64,000 bases of DNA from Comamonadaceae bacterium. GTDB taxonomy: Bacteria > Pseudomonadota > Gammaproteobacteria > Burkholderiales > Burkholderiaceae_C. Each line of letters starts with the position of its first letter. The stretch's first letter is position 1. Where the stretch lies: NCBI GenBank assembly GCA_947476285.1, contig CANJPU010000005.1, positions 1 through 64,000 on the forward strand, given 5' to 3'. Both the position numbers and the translations under genes were made by a program. Below the pieces are notes generated by a model. It searched no databases, was not told where the DNA came from, and was given only the letters and a program-made list of their open reading frames with translations. Positions 20,401 to 30,191 of the stretch are shown here, one piece after another.

Positions 20401-22935
20401 GCGCTGAAAGACCTTGATATTCCGAAGCGTGGCGAAGCGCCCGACGCACAAGTCGACGACCAGCCCCTGCCAACGCCGGCGCCAGTGGCCGCCAATGTGA
20501 TCGCGCTTCGCGCGTTCGCCCCCGCAGCCGTAACGTCCGCGCAGAGCGACGCACCATCGATCAGCAGGCGCGAGGGCGAGCTGCCGGCGGCGCACGACGA
20601 CATTGATTTCGCCGACGCGATTGATCCCGACCTGTTCCAGATTTTCGAGGAAGAAGCGGCTGAGCTCATGCCGCAGATCGGCAGTGCCCTGCGCCAGTGG
20701 GTGGCACGGCCTGACAATCGCAGCGCGCGTGACGAAGTACTGCGTGGTCTGCACACCCTCAAGGGCAGCGCACGCCTGGCCGGCGCGCTGCGCCTGGGCG
20801 AGCTGGCTCACCGAATGGAGTCGCAGATCGAGAGCCTGGGCTCACAGACTTTGCCCAGCGCCGAGATCGAGCCCCTGCTTTATTTGCTCGATGGCATGCA
20901 GGGCAACTTCGACAAGCTGCGCCTGCCCGCGCCCGCGCAGGCCGTGGACACCGAAGCGCTCCAGCCGCCTTCGCAGCCAGAGGCCGCCGGGCAAGACGCA
21001 GGCACTGACACCGAGCAGCCCGCACGCGCACTGCTGGCCCGCCCCGTGACCACCCACCTGGCCCCGGCCCGTGCGGCAGCCAACCAGGCGGTGCGAGTGC
21101 GCTCGCAATTGCTTGATCGCTTGGTGGCCCAGGCCGGCGAGGTGATGATGACCCGCACCCGTCTGGAAGCCGAGCTGCGGCAACTGCGAAGCTCATTGTC
21201 CGATCTGGATGGCAACCTGGAGCGCCTACGTGGCCAGTTGCGCGACATCGAGCTACAGGCAGAGACGCAAATGCAATCGCGCATGGCGCAGGCCAAGGAC
21301 TCAGCGGCGGGATTCGATCCGCTGGAGTTCGACCGCTTCACCCGAGTGCAAGAGCTCACTCGCATGATGGCCGAGTCGGTCAACGATGTGGCCACCGTGC
21401 AGCGCAACCTGGAGCGCACAGTGGAGGCGACCGAAGACGACTTGGTCGCACAGGCGCGCCAAACCCGCGAACTGCAGCGCGACCTGCTGCGCACCCGTAT
21501 GGTCGAGTTCGAGGGCATTGCCGATCGCCTCTACCGCGTGATCCGCATGGCCGCCAAGGAAACGGGCAAGCAGGTCAAGCTGGACATCCACGGCGGCTCC
21601 ATCGAGATGGACCGCGGTGTGCTCGATCGCCTGACCCCGGCCTTCGAGCACCTGCTGCGCAACTGTGTGGCGCACGGCATCGAGACCCCGGCCGCACGCG
21701 CGGCTGCTGGCAAGGACGCAACCGGCAGCATCCTGATCGAGCTGCGCCACGATGGCAACGACGTGTCGGTGGAGTTTCACGATGACGGCGCTGGTCTGGA
21801 TCTGGCACGCATTCGCGAGAAGGCCAGTCAACAGGGGTTGATCGCACCTGGCCAGGAGCTTGGCGACCAGGACACAGCCAACCTGATCTTTCTGCCTGGC
21901 TTTACCACTGCCACGGAAGTCACCGAGCTGTCGGGTCGGGGCATCGGCATGGATGTGGTGCGCGCACAGATCAATGCAGTGGGCGGACGCATCGAGCTTT
22001 CCAGCGCAGCCGGTCAGGGCACACGCTTCAAGCTCGTGCTGCCCCTGACCACGGCGGTCACCCAGGTGGTGATGATTCGCTGCGGCAAGTTCTCCTTTGG
22101 CGTGCCCGCCAACCTGATCGAGGTCGTTCGCCGCGTGCCGGCCAAGGACGTTCAGCAGGCCTACAACTCAGGTCTTTACGCGATGGGCGAGGAGTCGATT
22201 GCGTTCTTCTGGTCCGGCGCCTTGTTGCAATCATCGGCTTGCAGCCTTGAGCCGCAGACCAAGACACTGCCGGTGGTGGTGCTGCGCAGCGCTGCGCAGC
22301 GCGTGGCCATGCATGTGGACGAGGTGCTGGGCAATCAGGAAGTGGTGGTCAAGAACCTTGGGCCTCAGCTCTCGCGTCTGCCGGGCTTGGTTGGCATGAC
22401 CGTGCTGGCATCCGGCGCGGTGGTGCTGATCTACAACCCAGTGGCTCTGAGCACGGTCTATGGTGAGCAGGCCAGGCGCATGAGCGCTGACAAGGCGCAG
22501 CCCGAGATGCTGGAGAGAGCCGGCGAGACCCCGCCAGAAGCGCCGCCGCAGATACCTCTGGTACTGGTGGTGGACGACTCCATCACCGTGCGGCGCGTGA
22601 CGCAGCGACTCTTGCAGCGCGAGGGTTACCGCGTCGCGCTAGCCAATGATGGCCTGCACGCGCTGGAGCGGCTCGCAGAAGAAAAGCCGGCGGTGGTTCT
22701 GTCGGACATCGAGATGCCCCGCATGGATGGCTTCGATCTGGTGCGGCACATCCGCAATGATGCGCGCTTGAAAGACCTGCCGGTGGTGATGATCACCTCA
22801 CGCATTGCGCAAAAGCACCGCGACCTCGCACGCGAGCTGGGTGTGGACCACTACCTGGGCAAGCCCTACTCGGAAGAGGAAATGCTCAGTCTGGTCAAGC
22901 ACTACAGCGCGGCATCGGCATCCACATCGGCCTGA
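17437..22935 (+). CDS. chpA: Large chemotaxis histidine kinase/response regulator hybrid (ChpA/PilL)
   Basis: 1832 aa with HTLKGSSRMVG and HTLKGSARLAG Hpt motifs, CheA-type HATPase (EHLLRNCVAHGIETP...GRGIGMDVVR), CheW domain and C-terminal REC (LVVDDSITVRRVTQRLLQREGYRV). Confidence 0.95.
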   Translation: MQATEPDIDLATTDLGPLAWVLDELRKSLEAASAALRRFVRDTGLARGTDMASVDTGQLRIARQQLHQAVGALEMVGLAAPAQVLRSMEAAVQKFTEKPEICDEAAATQVDRAGVALTEYLEGVLMGKTASAVGLFAQYSQTQRLAGADRNHPADLWAMPWRWNDVSAPAGAQALAYGPVVRARMDHAVLSLVKSGHVAAASELVGISLGLAQAQEARQPRIFWRVCAGFFEALALGLLKLDLHQKRAASRVLMQYALLAKGELGVSDRLVHDLVFFCAQAVPAPDAQAPSLLAVRQAWELGRFPPVDYETVHFGKFDPAVLAQARKRVAIAKETWALLAGGDVHKLKLASDQFNLVGESLARLHPESAPLAQALTQVLDTIVKTARPPDAEVSMEVATAVLYLEAALEDLDSAGAQLADRSGRLAQRLQAVRAGAKAEPLEAWMEELDRKVSDRQTMGSVVGELRSTMAELEKLLDQYFRNLQDKSPLREAPNHLMQMRGVLSVLGLDQAAQAVQHMRETVDEIIDTEIDPQRSGSAGTFERLGNNLGALGFLIDMLNYQPTLAKKLFVYDEASGELRPLMGRAAPAARELPAAPASVPVAQPTPPEPAPVAVPAPVQSNDEDDEQELKGIFLDEAREVVQSGLTAVDVLSADPSDTAQLTSLRRAFHTLKGSSRMVGLSDFGDAAWSLEQVLNTWLADQKPAGEDLRSLASEAMRGFGRWIEDVASGSDAGWKVSMFRGPADALRTEGRLIPFEWPQGTQAPAPGQAAAPQEPPVFDLDFSDEAGTEASTAQEPQTSEASDELSADFDFELPVVPGADQPPPLQLPAEIDGIDLPSLAQIAQPQPEPEPDAAVDVSEDDDQIKVIGDLRIGIPLYNVYLNEADEWSRRLVTEVDEWALELNRPVLDSTVALAHSLAGSSATVGFMTLSEIARALEAALQQTQPLAWGTPQHGKAFVEAAEEIRRLLHQFAAGFLKDANPAAISALLALKDLDIPKRGEAPDAQVDDQPLPTPAPVAANVIALRAFAPAAVTSAQSDAPSISRREGELPAAHDDIDFADAIDPDLFQIFEEEAAELMPQIGSALRQWVARPDNRSARDEVLRGLHTLKGSARLAGALRLGELAHRMESQIESLGSQTLPSAEIEPLLYLLDGMQGNFDKLRLPAPAQAVDTEALQPPSQPEAAGQDAGTDTEQPARALLARPVTTHLAPARAAANQAVRVRSQLLDRLVAQAGEVMMTRTRLEAELRQLRSSLSDLDGNLERLRGQLRDIELQAETQMQSRMAQAKDSAAGFDPLEFDRFTRVQELTRMMAESVNDVATVQRNLERTVEATEDDLVAQARQTRELQRDLLRTRMVEFEGIADRLYRVIRMAAKETGKQVKLDIHGGSIEMDRGVLDRLTPAFEHLLRNCVAHGIETPAARAAAGKDATGSILIELRHDGNDVSVEFHDDGAGLDLARIREKASQQGLIAPGQELGDQDTANLIFLPGFTTATEVTELSGRGIGMDVVRAQINAVGGRIELSSAAGQGTRFKLVLPLTTAVTQVVMIRCGKFSFGVPANLIEVVRRVPAKDVQQAYNSGLYAMGEESIAFFWSGALLQSSACSLEPQTKTLPVVVLRSAAQRVAMHVDEVLGNQEVVVKNLGPQLSRLPGLVGMTVLASGAVVLIYNPVALSTVYGEQARRMSADKAQPEMLERAGETPPEAPPQIPLVLVVDDSITVRRVTQRLLQREGYRVALANDGLHALERLAEEKPAVVLSDIEMPRMDGFDLVRHIRNDARLKDLPVVMITSRIAQKHRDLARELGVDHYLGKPYSEEEMLSLVKHYSAASASTSA

Positions 22936-24422
22936 TCGGCCCTGGCCTTTCTCACGACGGCGTAGCGGCGCAGTGTGCGTTCGCGTGCCTCGTCATGCGC
23001 AACGACCGGCAAGGGATAGTCGCGCCCCAGCACCACGCCGGCCGCCGCCAGCTCCAGCGGGCCGGCCAACCACGGCGCATGCAGGGACTGGCCTGGCAAC
23101 TGTGCCAGTTGCGGCAGATAGCGTTTGATGAAGCCGCCATCGGGATCGAACTTGCGGCTCTGGCTGACTGGATTGAAGATGCGAAAGTAGGGCTGGGCAT
23201 CGCAGCCGCTGGAGCTGGCCCACTGCCAGCCGCCATTGTTGGCCGCCAGATCGTAGTCATTGAGGTGCTCTGCGAAATAGCGTTCGCCCCAGCGCCAGTC
23301 CAGCCCCAAGTCTTTGGTGAGAAAGCTGGCCACCACCATGCGCAGTCGGTTGTGCATATAGCCGGTACGATTGATCTGCGCCATGGCCGCATCCACCAGT
23401 GGATAGCCTGTGCGGCCTTCGCACCAGGCCGCGAACAGCGCCTGCGCATGCGAGCCGCTTTCCCACTCAATGGCGTCGTAGGCAGGGCGAAAGCTGTGGC
23501 TCTCGCCAGAGGCGTCGCATACATGCGGAAAATTCGCCAGCACCTGGAAGTAGAAATCACGCCAGATCAACTCGCCCAGCCAGGTGGCGGCGCCCTCGCT
23601 GGCCTGGCTTGCGCGTGCGTGCGCGCGGGCGACGAGTTCGCGGATGGACACCGTGCCAAAGCGCAGATGCACGCTCAGGTAGCTTGGGCCTTTGATCGCA
23701 GGGAAATCGCGCGTCTGCCGATAGCGGTCCATGCGCAGGGCGAAATCCTCCAGCAGCGCGTGTGCCCCGGTGCTGCCCATCGGAATTTGCAACTCGCGCA
23801 GGTTGGTCTGTTCAAAACCCAGATCGGCCAGCGTGGGCAGCTTGCAGCGCAGTGCCAGCGGCCGAGGCGCCAGGTGCGAAGCGTTCTTGTCGATAGCATG
23901 GGGCGCTAGGTCGCCCCGGTCCAGCCGTGCCAGCCAGGCCTTCTTGTAGGGAGTGAAGACGCTGTAGGCTGTGCCCGCCTGTGTCAGCAGCTCCGCCTTC
24001 TCGAACACCACCTGGTCCTTGAATGTGTGCAGTGCAATGCCCGCTTGTGTCAGCGCGCGGGCACAGGCCGCGTCACGTGCGAGCGCGGCGGGCTCATAGT
24101 CGTGGTTGGCAAATACCGCGTCCACGCCAAGTTCGCGGGCCACACGCTCAATCTCAGGGGCGGCAAAGCCGTGGCGCACGATCAGGCCGGCATGGGGCCC
24201 CGCCAGGCGGCGCAAGTTCTCGTCCAGGCAAGCCAGCGATTCGCGGATGAACTCGACGCGCCGGTCACGCCGGGTCGGCAGCCGGTCCAGGATGGTGCGG
24301 TCGAAAACGAATACGCAGTGCACCTGTGAGCAAGACGCAAGTGCCTTGTGCAAGGCCGCGTTGTCGTGGGCGCGCAGGTCGCGGCGAAACCACATCAGAC
24401 CTGTGGCGTAGGTAGTTTGCAT
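22902..24422 (-). CDS. phrB: Deoxyribodipyrimidine photolyase (cryptochrome/photolyase family)
   Basis: GLMWFRRDLRAHDNAALHKAL...NGGWQWASSSGCDAQPYFRIFNPVSQSRKFDPDG, photolyase signature. Confidence 0.96.
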   Translation of the reverse strand: MQTTYATGLMWFRRDLRAHDNAALHKALASCSQVHCVFVFDRTILDRLPTRRDRRVEFIRESLACLDENLRRLAGPHAGLIVRHGFAAPEIERVARELGVDAVFANHDYEPAALARDAACARALTQAGIALHTFKDQVVFEKAELLTQAGTAYSVFTPYKKAWLARLDRGDLAPHAIDKNASHLAPRPLALRCKLPTLADLGFEQTNLRELQIPMGSTGAHALLEDFALRMDRYRQTRDFPAIKGPSYLSVHLRFGTVSIRELVARAHARASQASEGAATWLGELIWRDFYFQVLANFPHVCDASGESHSFRPAYDAIEWESGSHAQALFAAWCEGRTGYPLVDAAMAQINRTGYMHNRLRMVVASFLTKDLGLDWRWGERYFAEHLNDYDLAANNGGWQWASSSGCDAQPYFRIFNPVSQSRKFDPDGGFIKRYLPQLAQLPGQSLHAPWLAGPLELAAAGVVLGRDYPLPVVAHDEARERTLRRYAVVRKARADQADVDADAAL

Positions 24423-24446
24423 CACTGGGCGTTAAAATTGCCCATC

Positions 24447-25046
24447 ATGCCCTCCGAAGTACCTTCAATCAACCTGACGCATCATTTCCTGATTGCGATG
24501 CCGGGCCTGGAGGATGCGGCCTTCGCCAAGAGCGTGGTGTACCTGTGCGAGCACAGCGCCCGCGGCGCCCTGGGGCTTGTCATCAACAAGCCCAGCGACA
24601 TCCTCTTGCGCCAGCTTTTCGACAAGGTGGAACTCCCCCTCGACCGCGAGGACCTGGCCGCCACACAGGTGTTTCAAGGCGGGCCGGTACAGACCGAGCG
24701 CGGTTTTGTGCTGCATGAGGCGGTGTTTGCCGATGGCGAGGCTCCCAGCGAGCCGGTCTATGCCTCCACCATGACCATCCCCGGCGGCCTGGAGATGACC
24801 ACCTCCAAGGACGTGCTGGAGGCGCTTTCCACTGGCGCCGGTCCGCGCAAACTGCTGGTGTCGCTGGGCTATTCCGCCTGGGGCGAGGGCCAGCTCGAAT
24901 CGGAGCTGGCCGAGAACAGTTGGCTCACAGTGGAAGCCGATCCAGCCGTCATCTTCGACACCCCGGTGGAGCAGCGCTACGAAAAGGCCTTGTCGCTCCT
25001 GGGGCTGCAGTCGTGGATGCTGTCTCGCGAAGCGGGGCATGCATGA
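24447..25046 (+). CDS. YqgE/AlgH family protein (UPF0301)
   Basis: INLTHHFLIAMPGLEDAAFAKSVVYLCEHSARGALGLVINKPSD, diagnostic YqgE/AlgH start. Confidence 0.95.
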   Translation: MPSEVPSINLTHHFLIAMPGLEDAAFAKSVVYLCEHSARGALGLVINKPSDILLRQLFDKVELPLDREDLAATQVFQGGPVQTERGFVLHEAVFADGEAPSEPVYASTMTIPGGLEMTTSKDVLEALSTGAGPRKLLVSLGYSAWGEGQLESELAENSWLTVEADPAVIFDTPVEQRYEKALSLLGLQSWMLSREAGHA

Positions 25047-25456
25047 GCCTGGCGGCTTTGAACGTCCCCGAGCACTTCCAGACCTTTCTTGCTTTCGATT
25101 ACGGCATCAAGCGCACCGGCGTTGCCGTGGGCAACCGCCTGCTGCGCACGGCAACGCCGCAGGCCACGATACGAGCTGAAGGCGCTGCCCGGCTGGAGCA
25201 GGCGCAGATTCGGGTGCGGCAATGGCAGCCCGACGCGCTGGTGGTGGGCGTACCCTTCCATCCGGATGGCGCAAGCCACGACAATACGGCGCGGGCGCTC
25301 AAATTCGCTCGCCAGTTGCGCGAACGCCTGAAGCTGACGGTGTACGAGGTCGATGAACGCTACAGCACCACCGAGGCGCTGGCCTCTGGCGCGTCCGATG
25401 CCGACGCAGGCGCCGCCTGCGTCATTCTTGAACAGTTTTTAAGGAGCCTGCCGTGA
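25043..25456 (+). CDS. ruvX: Holliday junction resolvase-like RuvX/YqgF
   Basis: FLAFDYGIKRTGVAVGNRLL...VYEVDERYSTTEA; ATGA overlap with yqgE. Confidence 0.95.
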   Translation: MSLAALNVPEHFQTFLAFDYGIKRTGVAVGNRLLRTATPQATIRAEGAARLEQAQIRVRQWQPDALVVGVPFHPDGASHDNTARALKFARQLRERLKLTVYEVDERYSTTEALASGASDADAGAACVILEQFLRSLP

Positions 25457-25977
25457 CACACCCCAGCAAGGCCGACGTGCTGCTGCCGGACGCCCAGGCG
25501 CTCTACCGCGAGCTGCTGGCCGGCGTGCGCGCACTGCGCGCACCCGATGCACATCTGGTGGGCATCACCTCCGGCGGTGCCTGGTTGGCGCAGCGCCTGC
25601 AGCATGACCTGGGCCTTTCCGGCGAGCCCGGCGTGATCTCCTCGGCCATGCACCGGGATGATTTCTCCAAACGCGGCCTGACGGGTGCGGGGCAGCAGAC
25701 GCAGCTGGGCTTCGATGTGAACGAAGCCCACATCATCTTGCTCGACGATGTGCTCTACACCGGGCGCACCATTCGGGCGGTGCTCAATGAACTGTTCGAC
25801 TACGGCCGCCCAGCCAGCGTGAAGCTGGCGGTGCTGGTCGATCGGGGTGGCCGCGAACTGCCAGTGCAGGCTGATTTCGCGGCGGCGCGGGTGGCACTGC
25901 CGGCCACGCAGTCGCTGGCGCTGGCGCGCGATGCGCAAGGGGGCTTTCGCTTCGAGGTCGAGACCCTTCCAACCTGA
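25453..25977 (+). CDS. pyrR: PyrR bifunctional protein / uracil phosphoribosyltransferase
   Basis: [14 protein letters not shown]... and PRPP loop [21 protein letters not shown]. Confidence 0.95.
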   Translation: MTHPSKADVLLPDAQALYRELLAGVRALRAPDAHLVGITSGGAWLAQRLQHDLGLSGEPGVISSAMHRDDFSKRGLTGAGQQTQLGFDVNEAHIILLDDVLYTGRTIRAVLNELFDYGRPASVKLAVLVDRGGRELPVQADFAAARVALPATQSLALARDAQGGFRFEVETLPT

Positions 25978-25996
25978 GCCTTCTGGAACACCTCAC

Positions 25997-26959
25997 ATGC
26001 TCTACAAGAAAAACCCACAACTGAACAAGAACGGCGAGTTGGTCCACCTGTTGTCAGTGGAAGGACTGCCGCGCGAAATTCTCACCCACATCCTGGACAC
26101 CGCTTCCAGCTTTGTGAGCGTGAGCGACCGCGAAGTCAAGAAAGTGCCCCTGCTGCGCGGCAAGAGCGTGTTCAACCTGTTCTTCGAGAACTCCACGCGC
26201 ACCCGCACCACCTTCGAGATCGCGGCCACGCGCTTGTCCGCCGACGTCATCAACCTGGACATCGCGCGGTCATCGGCATCCAAGGGCGAATCGCTGCTTG
26301 ACACCATTGCCAATCTCTCGGCCATGGCTGCCGATCTGTTCGTGGTGCGGCACAGCGAATCGGGCGCACCTTACCTGATCGCCCAGCATGTTGCGCCACA
26401 TGTGCATGTGATCAATGCCGGCGACGGCCGCCATGCGCACCCGACCCAGGGCTTGCTGGACATGTACACCATCCGGCACTACAAGAAGGACTTCAGCAAA
26501 CTCACCGTGGCCATCGTGGGAGATGTATTGCACTCGCGCGTGGCCCGCTCGGACATTCACGCGCTGACCACCCTGGGCTGCCCCGAGGTGCGTGTGGTGG
26601 GGCCCAAGACACTGGTGCCGGCCGACATGGCGCAAATGGGTGTGCGGGTCTGCCACAGCCTGGAAGAGGGCATACGCGGCTGCGATGTGATCATCATGCT
26701 GCGGCTGCAGAACGAACGCATGAGCGGCGCGCTCTTGCCTTCTTCGCAAGAGTTCTTCAAGAGTTACGGTCTCACGCCGCAGAAGCTGTTGCTGGCCCGG
26801 CCCGATGCCATCGTGATGCACCCCGGCCCCATCAACCGCGGCGTCGAGATCGACTCTGCGGTGGTGGACGGCAAGCAAAGCGTGATCCTGCCGCAAGTCA
26901 CATTTGGCATCGCGGTGCGCATGGCGGTGATGAGCATCGTGGCCGGCAACGAAGCATGA
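25997..26959 (+). CDS. pyrB: Aspartate carbamoyltransferase catalytic subunit
   Basis: [42 protein letters not shown] (ATCase carbamoyl-P binding). Confidence 0.97.
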   Translation: MLYKKNPQLNKNGELVHLLSVEGLPREILTHILDTASSFVSVSDREVKKVPLLRGKSVFNLFFENSTRTRTTFEIAATRLSADVINLDIARSSASKGESLLDTIANLSAMAADLFVVRHSESGAPYLIAQHVAPHVHVINAGDGRHAHPTQGLLDMYTIRHYKKDFSKLTVAIVGDVLHSRVARSDIHALTTLGCPEVRVVGPKTLVPADMAQMGVRVCHSLEEGIRGCDVIIMLRLQNERMSGALLPSSQEFFKSYGLTPQKLLLARPDAIVMHPGPINRGVEIDSAVVDGKQSVILPQVTFGIAVRMAVMSIVAGNEA

Positions 26960-26969
26960 GAAGCCCAGC

Positions 26970-28271
26970 ATGAAGATACTGATCAAGAACGGCCGGGTGA
27001 TAGACCCTGCATCCAATTTCGATGAAATCTGCGACCTGTCGCTGGCTGCTGGCCGGGTCTTGTCGCTGGGCCCGGCGCCTGCGGGATTCGTGCCCAACAA
27101 AGTCATCGACGCCACCGGCTGCATTGTCGCGCCCGGCCTGGTGGACTTGGCCGTGCGCCTGCGCGAGCCCGGCCATGAGCATGAAGGCATGCTCGAGAGC
27201 GAGATGGCCGCCGCGGTGGCCGGCGGCGTGACCAGCCTGGTCTGCTTGCCCGACACCGACCCAGTGCTCGATGAGCCCGGCCTGGTCGAGATGCTCAAGT
27301 TCCGCGCCGAGAAGCTGCACCAGGCACGGGTCTTTCCGCTGGGCGCGCTCACCCGCAACCTGCAAGGCGAGATCCTCACCGAAATGGTGGAACTCACCGA
27401 AGCTGGCTGCGTGGGCTTTTCCCAGGCCGAGGTGCCGCTGGCCAACACCCAGGTACTGCAGCGCGCGCTGCAGTACGCATCCACCTACGGCTACACCGTG
27501 TGGCTGCGGCCGCAAGATTTGCACCTGGGGCGCGGCGTGGCAGCCAGCGGCCCGCTGGCAACCCGCCTGGGCTTGTCGGGCGTGCCGGTGGCCGCCGAAA
27601 CCATCGCGTTGCACACCATTTTTGAGCTGATCAAGTCAACCGGCACGCGGGTTCATCTGTGCCGCCTGAGCAGCGCGGCCGGCGTCGAACTGGTCCGCCA
27701 GGCCAAGGACCAGGGGCTGCCCGTCACCTGCGACGTCAGCATCCACTCGCTGCATCTGACCGACAATGACATCGGCTACTTCGACAGCCGCATGCGCCTC
27801 AACCCGGTGTTGCGCCAGCAGCGCGATCGCGACGCACTGCGCGATGGTTTGGCCGACGGCACCATCGATGCGCTGGTGTCCGACCACACCCCGGTCGATG
27901 AAGATGCCAAGACCCTGCCATTCGCCGAGGCCGAGCCCGGCGCGACTGGACTTGAGTTGCTGCTGAGCCTGGCACTCAAGTGGGGGCAGGAAAGCGGCGT
28001 GGGCCTGACGCGCGCGCTGGCCGTGCTCACCAGCGAGCCAGCGCGCGTGCTGGGCGCCGCGCTGGGCACGCTGCAGGCCAGCGCCGGCCAACTGGTCGAA
28101 GGCGGCATTGCCGATGTCTGCGTGCTCGACCCGCAGGCAGCCTGGACCGTGAGCGCCGATACCTTGCGCAGCCAGGGCAAGCACACACCGTTCTCGGGCT
28201 ACGAACTGCCTGGCCGCGTGCGCTGCACCATCGCCGCCGGCCAAGTCGCCTTCGAGGCGTGGGGTCGTTGA
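26970..28271 (+). CDS. pyrC: Dihydroorotase (class I/PyrC-like)
   Basis: MKILIKNGRVIDPASNFDEICDLSLAAGRVLSLGP...VSDHTPVDEDAKTLPFAEAEPGATGLELLL; directly after pyrB. Confidence 0.92.
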   Translation: MKILIKNGRVIDPASNFDEICDLSLAAGRVLSLGPAPAGFVPNKVIDATGCIVAPGLVDLAVRLREPGHEHEGMLESEMAAAVAGGVTSLVCLPDTDPVLDEPGLVEMLKFRAEKLHQARVFPLGALTRNLQGEILTEMVELTEAGCVGFSQAEVPLANTQVLQRALQYASTYGYTVWLRPQDLHLGRGVAASGPLATRLGLSGVPVAAETIALHTIFELIKSTGTRVHLCRLSSAAGVELVRQAKDQGLPVTCDVSIHSLHLTDNDIGYFDSRMRLNPVLRQQRDRDALRDGLADGTIDALVSDHTPVDEDAKTLPFAEAEPGATGLELLLSLALKWGQESGVGLTRALAVLTSEPARVLGAALGTLQASAGQLVEGGIADVCVLDPQAAWTVSADTLRSQGKHTPFSGYELPGRVRCTIAAGQVAFEAWGR

Positions 28272-29008
28272 ATTTTTTGCACACCATCTGGAAGCTGTCG
28301 CGCGCGCTGGGCCATGCCCTGCGTGGCCTGGCAGTCATCTGGCTGGTGTTTCCGCGCTTGAACGAGCTGCAGCGCCAGGCACGGGTGCAAGCCTGGTCTC
28401 TCCATATGCTGGGCGTGTTGGGCGTGCAACTGGAACTACGCGGCAAGCCGCCCCAGGATGGCCCCGTGCTGCTGGTGGCCAACCATATTTCCTGGCTTGA
28501 CATTTTGGTGATGCACGCGGCGCGCTACTGCCGCTTCATCTCCAAAGCCGATGTCAAACGCTGGCCCTTGATCGGCACCCTGGCCACAGGCGGCGGAACC
28601 ATCTACATCGAGCGTGAGTCCAGGCGCGATGCCATGCGGGTGGTGCATCGCATGGCGCAAAGCCTCAAGGAAGGTGAGGTGGTGGCGGTGTTCCCGGAGG
28701 GCACTACCAGTGATGGCGTGAGTCTGCTGCCTTTCCATGCCAATTTGCTGCAGGCCGCCATCTCGGCCCATGCACCCGTGCAGCCAGTGGCACTGAGCTT
28801 TCTGGACAGCGCAACGCGGGCCATCAGCCTCACGCCCTGCTATGTGGGCGATGACACGCTGGTGGGCTCGCTGTGGCGCATGGTGGCCGGCCCTCCCATC
28901 ACGGCCGTGGTTCACTACGGCCAGCCAGAGCTGGCGCAGGGTCGTGATCGGCGGATCTGGGCAGCCGATTTGCGCCAGCAGGTGGAGCAGCTTCGGCGAG
29001 CCGACTGA
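28268..29008 (+). CDS. plsC: 1-acyl-sn-glycerol-3-phosphate acyltransferase (TTG start overlapping the pyrC stop)
   Basis: VLLVANHISWLDILVMHA (NHxxxxD) and VAVFPEGTTSDG acyltransferase motifs. Confidence 0.9.
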   Translation: MNFLHTIWKLSRALGHALRGLAVIWLVFPRLNELQRQARVQAWSLHMLGVLGVQLELRGKPPQDGPVLLVANHISWLDILVMHAARYCRFISKADVKRWPLIGTLATGGGTIYIERESRRDAMRVVHRMAQSLKEGEVVAVFPEGTTSDGVSLLPFHANLLQAAISAHAPVQPVALSFLDSATRAISLTPCYVGDDTLVGSLWRMVAGPPITAVVHYGQPELAQGRDRRIWAADLRQQVEQLRRAD

Positions 29009-30152
29009 GTTGCTCGGACAGCACGATGGGCTGTACGTCCGAGGTGTGCTGACACGGCATCTGGCACAACTCATTGCCCTTGATCGGACAGGCGCGATTG
29101 AAGGTCACCACATGGTCCACCTGCGCGCGGATGCCGATCCATTCACCCAGCTTGTGATCGTGATGGCTGGGAACATGCGCCAACACAGTCTGCCCGCTGG
29201 CCAGGCGCAGGGTGTAGAGAAACTCGGACCCACGGAAGGCCTTGCGCATGATCTCGGCCTTGACCGGCGCCTCGTCGTCATGAACGATGTCGTCGGCGCG
29301 CAGCAGCACATCGCATTCACCTGAGGCAAATGCGCAGGGCAGGGGGCATTCGGCCACGTCGGTCAACTCACCCAGTGGCGTTTGCACCACCAATTGCTTG
29401 TTCACCTCACGCAGTGTGGCTGGGGCGAACACGCCGTGCCCGATGAAGTCGGCCACAAAACGCGTGGCCGGGCGGTGGTAGAGCGTATACGCATCGTCCC
29501 ACTGGTGCAGCCGGCCTTCGTTCATCACACCGATCACATCGCCAATGGCAAAGGCTTCCATCTGGTCGTGGGTCACGAACAAGGCGGTGGCCTTGGCGGC
29601 CTTGAGGATGCCGCGAATTTCATGCGCCAGTCGCTCGCGCAAATCGACATCCAGATTGGAGAAGGGCTCATCGAGCAGCAGCAACTGTGGCTCGGGTGCC
29701 AGGGCACGGGCCAGCGCCACCCGCTGCTGCTGCCCGCCCGATAGCTCATGCGGAAGCTGCCGCTCGATGCCTGGCAAACCCACCAGCTCAAGCACCTGCG
29801 CCACCCGGGCCGCGCGCTGCGCCTTGGGCAGCTTGTGCAGGCCGAAGGCCACATTGCGGCCGACGTCGATGTGGGGGAACAGCGCGTAGTCTTGGAACAC
29901 CATGCCGATGCGCCGTGACTCGGCCGGCACATGCACATCGGCGCTGCCCACCAGTTGGCCAGACACCCGCACCTGCCCTGCGCTCACCCGTTCAAGGCCG
30001 GCCACTGCGCGCAGCAGCGTGGTCTTGCCGCAGCCCGACGGCCCGATCAGCACCCCGATGTCGCCCGCGCGCAGGCCGAAGGAGACATCTTCAACCGCGT
30101 TTTGGCGCCCGCCGGGATACTGGACGCGAAGCTGGGACACTTCGACAAACAT
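28899..30152 (-). CDS. Iron(III)/sulfate-type ABC transporter ATP-binding protein (FbpC-like)
   Basis: Walker A GPSGCGKTTLLRAVAG, signature LSGGQQQRVALARALAPEPQLLLLDEPFSNLD. Confidence 0.94.
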   Translation of the reverse strand: MFVEVSQLRVQYPGGRQNAVEDVSFGLRAGDIGVLIGPSGCGKTTLLRAVAGLERVSAGQVRVSGQLVGSADVHVPAESRRIGMVFQDYALFPHIDVGRNVAFGLHKLPKAQRAARVAQVLELVGLPGIERQLPHELSGGQQQRVALARALAPEPQLLLLDEPFSNLDVDLRERLAHEIRGILKAAKATALFVTHDQMEAFAIGDVIGVMNEGRLHQWDDAYTLYHRPATRFVADFIGHGVFAPATLREVNKQLVVQTPLGELTDVAECPLPCAFASGECDVLLRADDIVHDDEAPVKAEIMRKAFRGSEFLYTLRLASGQTVLAHVPSHHDHKLGEWIGIRAQVDHVVTFNRACPIKGNELCQMPCQHTSDVQPIVLSEQLSRLAEAAPPAGANRLPRSADHDPAPALAGRSEPRP

Positions 30153-30159
30153 GTGGCCC

Positions 30160-30177
30160 ATTGTAGGTATCTACAAT
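30160..30177. promoter_or_regulatory. Inverted repeat ATTGTAG-GTAT-CTACAAT between the divergent ABC genes
   Basis: Perfect 7-bp arms with 4-nt spacer inside a 39-bp divergent intergenic gap. Confidence 0.5.
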
Positions 30178-30191
30178 TCCTGGTTGCTTCA

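Noticed and set aside
17827-20811. 994-aa ORF antisense to chpA
   Set aside because: Mirror ORF from high GC and codon bias. Its composition is rich in H/R/Q/L with no recognisable domain, while the opposite strand encodes a clear CheA-type protein.
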